Assembly: GCA_963969395.1 (NCBI GenBank)
Contig: OZ017803.1
Span: forward strand, 9,982,001 to 10,046,000
From: Pseudoscleropodium purum
Taxonomy: Eukaryota > Streptophyta > Bryopsida > Hypnales > Brachytheciaceae
DNA length: 64,000 nt
Direction of reading: 5' to 3'
Part shown: positions 50,575 to 61,432 of the stretch, one piece after another
Layout of the letters: each line of letters opens with the position of its first letter
How positions within the stretch are numbered: the first letter of the stretch is position 1
Notes under the pieces: model-generated
Told to the model about the DNA's origin: nothing
Databases searched by the model: none
Seen by the model: the letters and a program-made list of their open reading frames with translations, nothing else
Position numbers and translations under genes: made by a program

Positions 50575-51131
50575 AGAGTTTATAGGGTAAAGGTAACATG
50601 AACAATTAGAAAATGTATTAGTATACTTAAATGCACTTCCAAAAACTTTAAGTTCAAATGAAAAGCTATCAATATTATTATACAGTCTACCTTGCAATTA
50701 TTCAAAATGCAATTTTTTATATAAGTAGAAATTGCAAATAACTCAAAAATTTCACTTATATGTTTAAATTTTCAATGGTGAAAATTTCAAAAAAAATTTA
50801 CTCTTTAGAATAGGACCATGTTTAAAACAAATGAATAAGCACATATTTTTAATTCTCAAATTAAGTGAAATTAGCAAATTTTGCTCAAAGGCAAGAAATC
50901 CAATAAAATTTACAAGCTTATTTTTTCACCAATAGTACATATATGCCTCTTGAAGACCTCTCAAAAATCAAATATTTATCTTTTTCAATAATAAAATAAA
51001 ACCTTCTAAGAGCTAACTTTCATTACTTCTTATTTTTTTTTTAAACTATTAAAAAATTTTCATTGCCACAGAGAAACAAGCCTAAAATTGTGAATTCACT
51101 AGATGTTGTTGATCAGGCATTTGGAGGTTAA

Positions 51132-54100
51132 AGTGTAAATTCCCATTAATGTATGATGCTAGAGCATGAGCATAGAAACTTGAGCCTACAAGCCTTGAAC
51201 CTAATTTTAGGTACATATCTACAAACATTTAAAGATGTTTATAACATATATACCTATGACAAAGGTACTTTATAATACAGAAAGAATCTTTATAAAAGAT
51301 ATGTATGATATAGACACCAATATTCATAAGTATCTATAATATAGACTCTTTGGCTCATGGGCTTAAAGATTCTATGCTGACATCCTAGGACTCTCTACTA
51401 TTAATTAAAGTCCACACAAAATATTTCTACAAAATAGATGATGAAAATTTTAGAATTTTCTTTTCAAATGAAGAATTTATGATAAAATAGCAAGTGTTTT
51501 AATCTTGAATCATTTGTCAAATCAAACTTTCCAACTATATATATAATTATTCATCAAAAAATGCCAACCCTAGCTATAAAGCATTATATGAACTTTGATG
51601 TATAAACTCCTAAAGAACTAAATTAAAGAATTTGCTTTGAATTTTTAGAAAATTTAGGTAGCTTCAATTGATTTCATCCTGATTTGGAATTTTTGCTTGA
51701 GGTTTTAAGTGTAATCTATAGGTGAAGCTTAATTCTATGTCCTTCCAATAAATAATGCAAAAGCTATAATGTCAAACCGGGTAGTTAAACATAAAATATG
51801 ATAAAGTAAATCAAAACCATTTAATTGCATAGATTGTAATCCATTCAAAAACCTTTAAAACATTCAATTCCAAATAAAGTGGTCAAAGTTATAAGGAGTT
51901 TTATCTTGTAAGCAATGAAGGCAATAGCCTCATAAAAAGTCATTAATTTTGAATGTGATTTTGTAAATTTCCAAATGAAAATAAAAACATAGGATATATG
52001 TCATTTACTAGAACATCTTTATCACTAGAGTTAACAAAACTCAACTTCTTGTCAAAGTTATTTGCAATTAGTTTTTCTTTCGTAGAGGACCACGGTCCAC
52101 TTTGTGATGTTTCTAAAAGATGAATATAAAAGTTTTTTTGGTGGAATGATTTTATGTAATTTCAACCCATTTTGCTACATATTTGTTAAAGTATACAAGT
52201 TATTGGATATGCATGTATTTTTCCTTAAAATATTGAAAGACAAAACTTCACCTTTAGGAAGGGCTAGAAAAAACGGATTTTTGAAATTTAGGCACATTTA
52301 ACTTTTAATTGGTGGAGATTTTAAAAATTAGGAAAGATGTACTTTAATAAGTTAATTAGAAGTCCTTCTAATTGAATTTGTTAAAGAATTAACAAATTCC
52401 CTCCTTTATTGTAAGGATTAAAAGCTAAAGACATTTCACAAGGTTGGTTTATTTATTTTATGAGTTTATATCTATTGGACATTATATAAATAAACTATGA
52501 ATTTTACAAAATTGATTTTATCTATATCTCAAATGAATTCTTGCTTTTTGATTGACAAGGTTTTCATTCTAAATAAAAACTAGAGATTTGACAATGCTTC
52601 AACTTTGAAATTGAAGTGTGCTTACATTAATTGAAATTGAAATTGAGTGCTTTTTATCTAATTTTTTCCAAAGGGATTCTTTACATTTGAAATACAATCA
52701 CAAAAATTCTAATATCAAGTGTTTTCTTTAGTCAAAAGCTTAACCCTAAATTTTTGCAACCCAAAATGGGTCGATGTATTTTAAAACAACCTTTTATAAA
52801 CTTAGGAATGCAAAGCGTCATTTGAACTTAGGCTCCTTCTCAAGAGAATCAAGTTAGCTATCTAGTGGTGTTTTTAAATTAAGACGAAGAGAGTTACTAT
52901 TGAATTTATCAAAATTTCCAATGCATAGGTGGTTTAGGGTTGTAGCAAAGAATCATGACTTAAGGAAACTCTGACCAATGAGGTGGAGGCATGTGTTCAT
53001 GGGTCAAAATTGTATCACTTGGTATTAGGCAACTTGACCAAAGTAACTAGAACTTATCCCTATGGTTGAATTTTTAGAAAATAAATAGAGATGTAGATTT
53101 TTGCCTTGTTATAGGTATAGAGTATTTTCAAACAATTTTGGGCTTCAAAATAGTGCATTATTTTGAGGGTTAAAAGATGAAAAAAATTCACAAAGATGTT
53201 TTATTGTCATGTTGGTAACACAAGATCCCTATACGACAAATTTTTGGTGGAGAAATGAAATAGGGCACTTCTACCTTAATTTTACCCAAAATCATTCAAA
53301 ATTAGCTTGCATGGCACTTAAGTATCAATAAATAGTCTTAAATTTTGTTGGATTTTGTTGATACATGAAAGAGGATTGTAGATTGTGTTAACTTGTATTT
53401 ATTGAACTCTATGTAAATACACTTTGAATTTTACAATGTTGATTTTATTTTTATCTCAAAGCAAACCTTAGCTTTTAGATTCACAAAGTTTTTATTCTAG
53501 ACAGGAACCTTTGATGGGAGAATTAGTTTCAAACATTGCGAAAATCAGGTGTGCTTCTTTTACTTGAGATTGAGTGTTTTTCATGCAATTATTCTACACC
53601 TACTGTGCACTTGGAATGAGCTACAAAAATCAAAATTTCAAGTGTTTTCATTGGTTAAGAGCTTAGATTTGATTTCAATTTAACCATTGAAAGTGCTTAC
53701 AATTTTTGATGTTTTAATCTTATTTCCAAGTGCAAACATGTCTTTAAATTAAACTTCCATAAGTTCATTCATATAAGTCTATATTTGTTTATATACAAGA
53801 AAGAATATTTATATTTGAAACAATTGTTAGCAAATGTTGTTAGCAATCAAACATTCTTGATTTGACTCTTGAAATATTTAGCACGCAACTTTGTTCTTGT
53901 TGGTAGTCTATGTTATTCCATCATTGCTTTAATTTGTTCATGTCACACTACTTTATAGCTTATATCCAAGACTAGAGAACTTGGGCTTTTTCAATATAAT
54001 TGAAAAGATTTGAGGAATAAAAAGTTCAAAAATCATGAAATCTTGATTGTTGATCTTTGTAACTATGATTTCAATAATCAAAGAATTTAGAACTAGAGTT

Positions 54101-55013
54101 GAATTGTAGTAACTTTAACAAAACAAATTTTTGTAGTGACACATATTTTGTACGTCACACTAGAGTTTCTCATAGAACAAATCAATCTAACTTGGTCACT
54201 CCATGTGCAATAACATTTTGAATGAAAAGAAAAAACACATTAAAACAAAAATCTTGAACATACCTAATTTCAAATATTGGAGTAGTAAATTATTTTGCCT
54301 CAAAAGCTCTAGAATAGATAAAATGGATGTGGAGATAAGAAATGTTTATCCCATTAAGGATGAGATAGTCTACAAATTCCAAAAATCAAAAAGAGTGAAA
54401 AAATTACTACTTAGAATTAAATAGTTTAATGGGGGGATTTAGACCAAGTTGTAAAATGATATGCACAAATCATATCCATATAGTTAAATCTACTATCCTA
54501 CTAACCATTAGAACCAAAAAATTTCAATAAAACTGGAAATTAAATTTGGAAATTCTTTCTAAAATTGATTCTAGATTTAAATATGTGTAAACTTGCAAGG
54601 ATTTTCTTCTTTGAATTCTATTTTTTAATTTTTAATTATTCTAATTTTAAAGATTTTTTTACATATAAATTCAAATCAATTATAAAAGGTCATTTTTTGA
54701 CCATCAAAAGTCATTTATTGAAGTCAAAGAAACCTATATTTCTAAAACTATAAAATATTCGTAAAAGAAAGAACTAAAAATCTAGTATATATAAACTTAA
54801 AAGAAAACTTACACAAGAATTGAAAAACATTAAGATGGATGAAAAAATCAAGACTTTGTATAGGTGGCACATATTTGCATTTATTTCTTGTTCAAAATTT
54901 GAATCATTTGTCATTAAGGGTTATTACTTAGGAACAAGCTAAGAACATCAAATATTGTGAATCTTGTCATTGGTCAAGCTTAATACTCTTAAAAATGTTT
55001 TAGAAAAACTATG
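51132..55013. other. AT-rich spacer, nothing recognised
   Basis: Very AT-rich sequence with short ORFs of no recognisable homology (for example 52104-52301, 54203-54424 and 54565-54753). No RNA gene or clear transposon boundary was identified by eye. Confidence 0.55.
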
Positions 55014-55229
55014 GTCTCAATCAGGGTTGACAGGACGTCCGGACGCGGACGCTGTGTCCGCAGCGTCCGCCTGTCCGTCCGCCCGATTACGGCCGTCCGC
55101 CCCGCCCCACCCGTCCGCTTTCCGACGGCGATCGGGACGCTGCGTCCGCTAGTGTCCGTGCGTCCGGACGTTCGGAAAATGGATGCTATTTTGGGGCGGA
55201 CGTTGAAATTCGTCAACCCTGGTCTCAAT
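55014..55229 (+). mobile_element. GC-rich hAT-like MITE, 200 bp, with perfect 8-bp target duplication
   Basis: The element is 55022-55221. It has a perfect 10-bp terminal inverted repeat (CAGGGTTGAC...GTCAACCCTG) and is flanked on both sides by GTCTCAAT (55014-55021 and 55222-55229). Eight-bp duplications with CAGGG-type ends are diagnostic of the hAT superfamily. The interior is extremely GC- and CpG-rich and carries many GTCCG/CGGAC pentamers, in stark contrast to the AT-rich surroundings. No transposase; ORFs across it are incidental. Confidence 0.9.
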
Positions 55230-55490
55230 TGGAAACACTTAGCTTTGACAATGTTAGTACATTGTGCCAACAAAGATTTTTGTCTTGAATGTAGACCTTC
55301 TTCAATTGATCTAAGAGACTAGGGTTGCTATTGAAAATGATATATAACAAACACTTCAAAATTCATAGTTTATTCATATAGTATTCAACAAATATAAAGC
55401 CAATACAATCTAGAATCTTCTTTAATTGTCAACAAGATCCAACAATTGAAAGAGCTTTATCCAACTTATACTATTTTATACTATTTTATA

Positions 55491-56020
55491 CTACCTCTGT
55501 CCCAAAGTGATCTTCATGTTGAACAAAATGTTCTAGATTAAGGCTAAAAATAACATTTTTAAGACCCATCTCACACTCAAAGTAGAGTTTGATGCATTCT
55601 TATTGTCCTACAAACTTTGAGTTTTAGAGCTCTTTTCAAAGTGTAGTTTTGGAATATTGAAAAGTAGAATTTTTTTGGTATTTTCAAAGAACACTAGTGG
55701 GCACTTAATTGTTGAATATGAAGTCAATATTTTGTGGGCACTTAGTATAAACCTAAGACCATGTGTAAACCTATTTTCTATCTTTTAGGGTTCATCTTCT
55801 TCAATCAAACAATACTCAAAAAGATGAAAAAAATAAGAATGAACAATGTTGATTAACTCCTTTAGTCATTTCATCTGTCTTTCGATTAATGATAGCACAA
55901 ATAGAAGAGAAACTATAACTCATTGTTGTTTTATTGTTCATAAATAGCAATCTAAAGCCAAGTTTGACCAATTTGCAATGTATAAAGTGCAATAGGAAGA
56001 TCATTTTGAGACAGAGAGAG
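55491..56020 (+). mobile_element. Stowaway-like Tc1/mariner MITE, 530 bp
   Basis: The left terminus CTACCTCTGTCCCAAAGTGA and the right terminus (reverse complement CTCTCTCTGTCTCAAAATGA) form a roughly 25-bp inverted repeat, continuing TCTTC on both sides. The element is flanked by TA at 55489-55490 and 56021-56022. The CTNCCTCYGTCYCAAA consensus and TA target are typical of Stowaway elements. No coding sequence. A 10-bp tandem repeat (TATACTATTT) abuts the left end. Confidence 0.75.
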
Positions 56021-56788
56021 TAATAAACAATAGCAAACTAATTCAAAGATTTTAAAAGTAATTACAGGAGAGAGGAAGTAATAAACACTATGCAAAGCTA
56101 AATCAAAGATTTTCAAAGTCGTTATGTTCATAATGAGTGCAATTAAGAGGATTAAAAGTACAAGACCATTGCTAATTTTATTTCCAATTTTCAAATGAGT
56201 CAATATGACATAATGAAGCAAAGACAAAGACACCTAATGTGAAAGAGTAGACAAACAAGAGAAAAAGAGACAATCTTAAAAAATAATTGTCTCCTACAAA
56301 AAGACAATCTGACTCAAGAGTGCAATAAGAAGAAGACCTATTTGGACAAGATCTCTTCAAATTGTTCTCTTAAGGACAAAATTGAACCAAATTTATAACC
56401 ATATGCAAGAGCATAACCAATGCAAGAGCATAACCACTACAATCCTAATAGGAGTGAATGTCTTGTAAGTAAGAAAAAGTAAACAAAAGCACAATGGGAA
56501 CCACAATATCCATAGCACATTACCAACCTAAAACACACATTCAAGATAGACATGTATTGCATAATATACATAATACAACTTTTTACCAACATGTCCCCTA
56601 AGACAAATGGACCTCTTCACATTTTTCAATTTATCTCTCTCCAAACAAAAGTAACTACATCCAATTGCACACTAATCAAAGATAAGACATTAAAAGCATT
56701 TAAAAAAGATATACATTGAGGAATGCAATCACCTACTAATTAAGCACAACATGCTAAAAGTTTATTAGAAAAAAATAGGGCAACCATT
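56021..56788. other. AT-rich spacer and 3' flank of the kinase gene
   Basis: AT-rich DNA with no recognised gene. The 150 bases next to 56789 probably contain the kinase 3' UTR. Phrases such as 'aataggaagatc' and 'aataagaagaagacc' at 55.99 and 56.32 kb hint at a further diverged MITE end. Confidence 0.45.
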
Positions 56789-58190
56789 CTAAAGTCTAAA
56801 ACATCCTAACCAATTGCAAACTACATCTTGTCTAGAAGTCCTTCTCCACTCTACATTTTGTAATTTAATGAATCTAACTATCTTCTTGAAATTAGGTCTT
56901 TCTAAAGGATTGGGATGCCAACATCTATTCAACAATTTCCTTATCCAAGGCTCAACATCATTAGGCAAAACGGGTCTCCCACCTTCCAAAACAACATCAT
57001 AATTGTTCAACAACACATTTTCAAAAGGAAGCTGACCCGTGATCATTTCATAACATGTCATGGCAAAACTGTAGACATCTGCTGCTTCCGTGAACAAATC
57101 AGGTGTGATGTTGCGATCTTTCACGCCTTGCAATATCTCTGGAGCTCTCCAAAACCCCGTCCCCACAACTCCCACTGAGCACTCGTAATCTGCTACACCA
57201 CAATAATGCCAACCACGCAAGTCATGAGGATCAAGTGGCATCTGATGAGTTCCAATGAGCACATTTGAAGCTTTGAGGTCCCTGTGGACAATGTTGCACT
57301 TCGACAAGGCCTCCATCCCCAACGCAATTTGTTGCATATTGCGTTCAAGTTCAGAAGCAGAGAAAGGGGAGCTCTGGTTGCCATTGCATTGCATTCTCAA
57401 ATCAATGAGCTTCCGCAAGTCACCCCAACACCTCGGCATATGAAATGCAAACCTGCCGTTGGGCAACAAGACGCCTCCCCATACTAGAGACATATGTATT
57501 TGAGACATATGTATTGATCCACTCATGAGAGTATCCTTAGTGAAGTCCTTCATCATCCCCGGAGGCCATTGCCTTTGAAGCTCTTTGAAGCTCTTGTAAG
57601 GAAGTGCCCTCCTTGAACACCTTCAACACGTCGTTGAAACCTCTACCGGGCCTAGCACCGGGAAACGCAAGCCATGCTTCGAAAATTTCAGCTTGGGCTC
57701 CTTCGGCAATCTTCGCTCCCACCTTCAAACGATCACCCCAATCGAAAAAAAAATCAAGTCTTGCCTCAGGCCACTGGTTCCGAAGACGCTGCAAAATCTC
57801 GGCGTTGGTGAGATGCGTTTCTTCATCTCCTGAAGCTTGGTCAGCAGCTCTTGCTTGATGCTCAACACCAGAGGAGGACTGAAGCTCACTCCAGTGAACC
57901 CTAGAAGCTTCAATCTCGAACTCGACGTCAGTTGCAAACGCACTCCGACTTTGGAGCATTCTCTCAATGCGTGCGGAAGAGTAGGTGGACGAGGAGGGGA
58001 CTCCAGAGCTCGCAATCAAAGGAGATGGTGGAGGGAAAGTGGGAAAGCCATCAGGGATGGAGCGACATCCAGAGCTCCTGGTACCCGAGGTGGTACCATT
58101 GGGGTTGCGGTTACTGTTTCTTACTTCGACGATCTCCTGCTTTTCTGCCATCATTACACTCGCACTTGCAAGTCTTTTGAACTCGGACAC
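56789..58190 (-). pseudogene. TKL/Raf-like protein kinase gene with a frameshifting 10-bp duplication
   Basis: Part 1 (58190-57537) carries a Ser/Pro-rich N-terminus, the glycine-loop-like IAEGAQAEIFEA at about residues 161-172, and the ATP lysine K190 in VLKVFKEG. Part 2 (57556-56789), in another frame, carries LVWGGVLLPNGRFAF, the catalytic loop VHRDLKASNVL, ADYE in place of DFG, GTGFWRAPEIL (APE), DVYSFAMTCYEM and WHPNPLERPNF. The switch is at a tandem TTTGAAGCTC (plus strand) at 57574-57583 and 57584-57593. Leaving out one 10-bp copy would put both halves in one frame, so a one-exon kinase was disrupted recently. As it stands, translation ends at residue 217 without the catalytic loop. 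Substrate and pathway are unknown. Alternatives are a polymorphic allele or a sequence artefact. Confidence 0.85.
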
Positions 58191-59831
58191 AGATTAGTAG
58201 CTTCTACAACTAGTACACAGACCGACAAGCTTTAGGAATGGTTTCGGTTGGTGCGCTTCAAACGCTATCCTGACATCACGTACGCAGACAAAATGCAGAC
58301 CAAATGGAGATGGATGCGAACGCAGACTGTACGAGAAGACGGAAGATTGGAAGGTCCAGAGAGGAGACGAAGGAACGGGAAGAGTCGGGAAATTTTAGCT
58401 TCTGCTCTGAAACTGCACCTGCACCTGTGTGGAAGAGCATCGAAGTTAGGAAGTCAAGCCCACACGGTGTACACGGTTTTAGGTTTTCGGCAATTTCTCA
58501 TGCCTTGCTAGCTTGCTGCCTTGCTGAACTTCACAATAGCAGCGCAACTAGTGTGCCCTAACGTTGCACAGTAAAAGCAATTTTCAAATTTTCTTAATTC
58601 AAATATAACTCAAAAATTCAACAACGTGTCGGTCATTTGTTACCTCCAATGGCGAGCTAGTAATGCTTGAGTCACGAGTGAATTATGTGATGTTTGCACA
58701 GTCTGTCTATTGTGTTTTCTGAGTTCGGTGTTGGCTTTCTAGTTTTCTTTCAGAATGTGGTCCTCATGAATTCGTTCGTAAGTTCTCTTGCCTTGGATGG
58801 TTGTTTTGGCTTAACTTAGTAATTATCCTATTGCGTCACCTTGTTTTTTCGCTTCAGTTTTTCGTACGCTGAGTCCTCTGACGTCAAAGCTGTGCCACGC
58901 GCAGTCAGTGTCTACCCCCCCTTTTTTTGATTCGATAAGCTTTACCCTACGAGGCGTTTTGATCTAGTGAACCAATGACAGTGAATTTGAGTTCGCCATG
59001 AAATGGCTTTCTGAACTGGATATGCCGACTGTTTCTTGCGTTTATCAAAGGCTGGCAGAATCTGGCTTGGAGAGAGAACTAGGACAGAGATTGGCTTCGT
59101 GTGTGTCTGTCCGAGACTTCGCACTTTGTCACGAACCTGTGAAGCTGGAGATGGGTGGATGATGAGTTGTAACGTTTGTGGAAGGTGCAATGAACTTGAC
59201 TCGTGATTTTACTTCGGTAGAGAGGATGCCTTTTCTTACGTTCTTGTAATCTTTAATCTAGGTCTGCGTTGCACTGTCTCTGTAGTTGATACTTTTCGGT
59301 CTTGCATTTCTTAGGTAAACCTAACTGCATTGAGGCCAAGTCTCGAGTAGCTAGGTTTTACTCCTCTGACGATCCAGACGCTTGATTTGAAGAAGCTCAT
59401 TTGAAGTACTGTTCCCTTTGGAGCGGATTTGGTTCCAATACTTCGAATTTGAGCGGATTGGGAAAGAACCATCCAGTTTCGTTTCTTTTCATTTCATTGC
59501 GGTTCATCGATAAGGTTTAGGGTTTGAGGTCCATTCCGATCAAAGAAATTGCAACTGTTTGGAAACTGGGATTCTTATGTCAACTACTGACTCATTTTGT
59601 TACCACTGGTCGCCAGATGGTTCAGAACATGGTATGGACTTGTTGAGTGCGCTTGTCGCTCGCAGTTAGAGCATATTTCCTCATTACCCGCATTCACATT
59701 TGCCACAAGTTTCCAGATTTATCTTATGTGTCCACTTTTCCTTTCCCATTGTAGACTTGAATGAAGATGTTCCTTTGGTGACCGTGGCAGAAACAAGAAT
59801 CTGAAGACGAGCAGCCACGTTTTCCGACAGT
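58191..59831. other. Region between the kinase and transporter relics: flanks and possible leaders
   Basis: 58.19-58.56 kb is gene-like and presumably the kinase promoter and leader. 58.6-59.8 kb has gene-like composition without a recognisable ORF. It may be the upstream part of the degenerate transporter gene, whose N-terminal exon I cannot identify. Short ORFs on both strands (for example 58942-59190 minus) lack homology. Confidence 0.4.
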
Positions 59832-61432
59832 ATGAAGGAGAAGCAGCTTAGGGGATCAGGGGACCGTGACGTGTTTGATGGACATCATCTCTCGGTGGAT
59901 GGATCCAACAGAAGTATCAAAAGAAGGCCTTCAGTTCCACTGAAGCGGAAATCAAATCCAAACTACGAGCGAGGCAAACTACGAGCGAGGCCTGCCAGAC
60001 TGATCAGCCTTGGGCTACGCCGACGGTTTCTGATACGTCTTGCAATGACGCTACATTCGTATGAAAGCTCAACTGCTCGAACTGAATACTTGATTGATAA
60101 GGCTGCGGACAAGTTGAACATGAAGGCGAACATATCTGCTTATCCATCCTTGATTCTTCTGTCTTTCCAGGAACGTTTATCAGGAAAAGTCTCTTTTGCT
60201 TTTCTCTCATACGGTTAAGTTTGGTTTGTTCAAAGGTGATTTTCTTGGAGCTGATCACATGCACCTTGGTTCTTTGTGTAGGCGTGGATTTGAATGATCC
60301 TAATCAGCAGGAGATCCAAATGATCCAGACCTTAATGTCGACAAGCTTGGTCGGGCGGCTGAGCTTGCAAATGGGGTGGGGAATGAGGGTGCTCCGTTGT
60401 CGCATAATGATGGAGACTGAGGGCAATTGCAAGTGCCCTTCCTGGTGGCGACTGTTTGCGTTTCCTCTTTCAGCAGCCATGTCCTCGCTGTTCTTCTTCA
60501 ACGGAAGTCTGTGGGATGCTCTCTTCTCCTCCTTTCTCAGTTTGACAGTTCGTCTCTCGCACATCCTTTCATCCAAGTCAACTCTTGACACAAGTGTATT
60601 GGAGTTTATTGCAGCTCTTGTTGTTTTGTTTCTAGCACGGATTTTCCAACGAAAGCCATGAGCTTTGTTACTTTGCAATGGCGCTTTCAACCCTGTCGCA
60701 ACTCCTTCTAGATTTCCAGGTTTGATACTCATCCTTGGTGTGAGCAAGATGGTGCCGAAGTCTGATGTGACGGGAACGTCATGCTTCATGTACGCCCTTT
60801 TCTCTTCTTTGCAGCTTGGCTTTGGACTAGAAATGGGCAAAAATCCGGTGGTATGGGCACCAAAACACGTCTCTGCCAAATGCGTGTCCCGAATTGTTGA
60901 TATGTGGTTCAAGCTCATTTGTTTTTGTGGATGCACATTCGTCTCGAACATCTTGTTGAACGCAAAGCTCGACCAACGGCCAGGCATGACCGTTGCCTCC
61001 TTGGTGAGCTACGTGGTCTCCGAGGCAACAAGTCTGAAACTGCAGCTGGCGTCAACTGTGGTCTCTGCCTTCGCAGTGGGAATCACCGGAAGAACATACT
61101 CTCGGTTCTGTAGAGACCCTCCCCTTGTGATGGTTTTCTCGGGCATTTTGCTGTTGGTTACCGATGGCACTGGCGTCCGAGGTGAAACAACCATGCTTGA
61201 GGATGATGTTTAGTTAGGACTGGGCTTTGTTTTTGACATGGTCATAGTTGCATTATGCATCACAATTGGCTTGCTGTCAGCAAAGATTGCTCTGCCGTCG
61301 GCACTCCTCGACAGAGTCGGCTTATCTAAGAGCGAGAGCAAGGGCACTTTGCCACAAGAGCTGGAGGAGACTGCTCAGATTCTAACATTGAGGAAGACAA
61401 GGCAATTTGAGATGAGTTTTTTTGTTTTGTAG
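59832..61432 (+). pseudogene. Decayed ThrE/DUF1212 (Prm10-like) transporter pseudogene
   Basis: Segments of a ThrE/DUF1212 threonine-serine-exporter-like membrane protein appear in order but in changing frames. The N-terminal ThrE motif is RRRFLIRLAMTLHSYESSTARTEYLIDKAADKL (60019-60117; key residues R, TEYLIDKA). Next comes VDKLGRAAELANGV in another frame (60337 on), reaching TGA at 60418. Then WWRLFAFPLSAAMSSLFFF and FIAALVVLFLARIF run to TGA at 60659. Next is CYFAMALSTLSQLL in a third frame, then FPGLILILGV...TGTSCFMYALF...LGFGLEMG and GILLLVTDGTGVRGE. An in-frame TAG at 61211 interrupts before LGLGFVFDMVIVALCITIGL. There are at least three frame changes beyond any plausible intron, so it is non-functional. 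Relatives are multi-pass membrane proteins whose role in plants is unclear. Confidence 0.8.

Larger units (their letters stand above)
48655..51131 (+). mobile_element. Composite of nested TTAA-class repeats
   Basis: 48655-49069 plus 50010-50310 aligns with the left arm of the palindrome at 39.0-39.7 kb. It is split by the 932-bp insertion 49074-50005 and joined to a CACTA-like MITE at 50323-50574. 50585-51131 matches the right part of 37990-38799 and ends GGAGGTTAA. Left boundary: TTAA at 48655-48658 followed by GCCCTAAATG. Non-coding throughout. Confidence 0.5.

Noticed and set aside
54989..55322. ORFs of 94 and 103 codons across the GC-rich island
   Set aside because: They cross both ends of the hAT-like MITE and its target duplications, and arise from GTCCG-type repeats.
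56789..58190. Two separate neighbouring genes in place of one broken kinase
   Set aside because: The two ORFs supply complementary halves of one kinase domain and overlap at a tandem 10-bp repeat that accounts exactly for the frame change.
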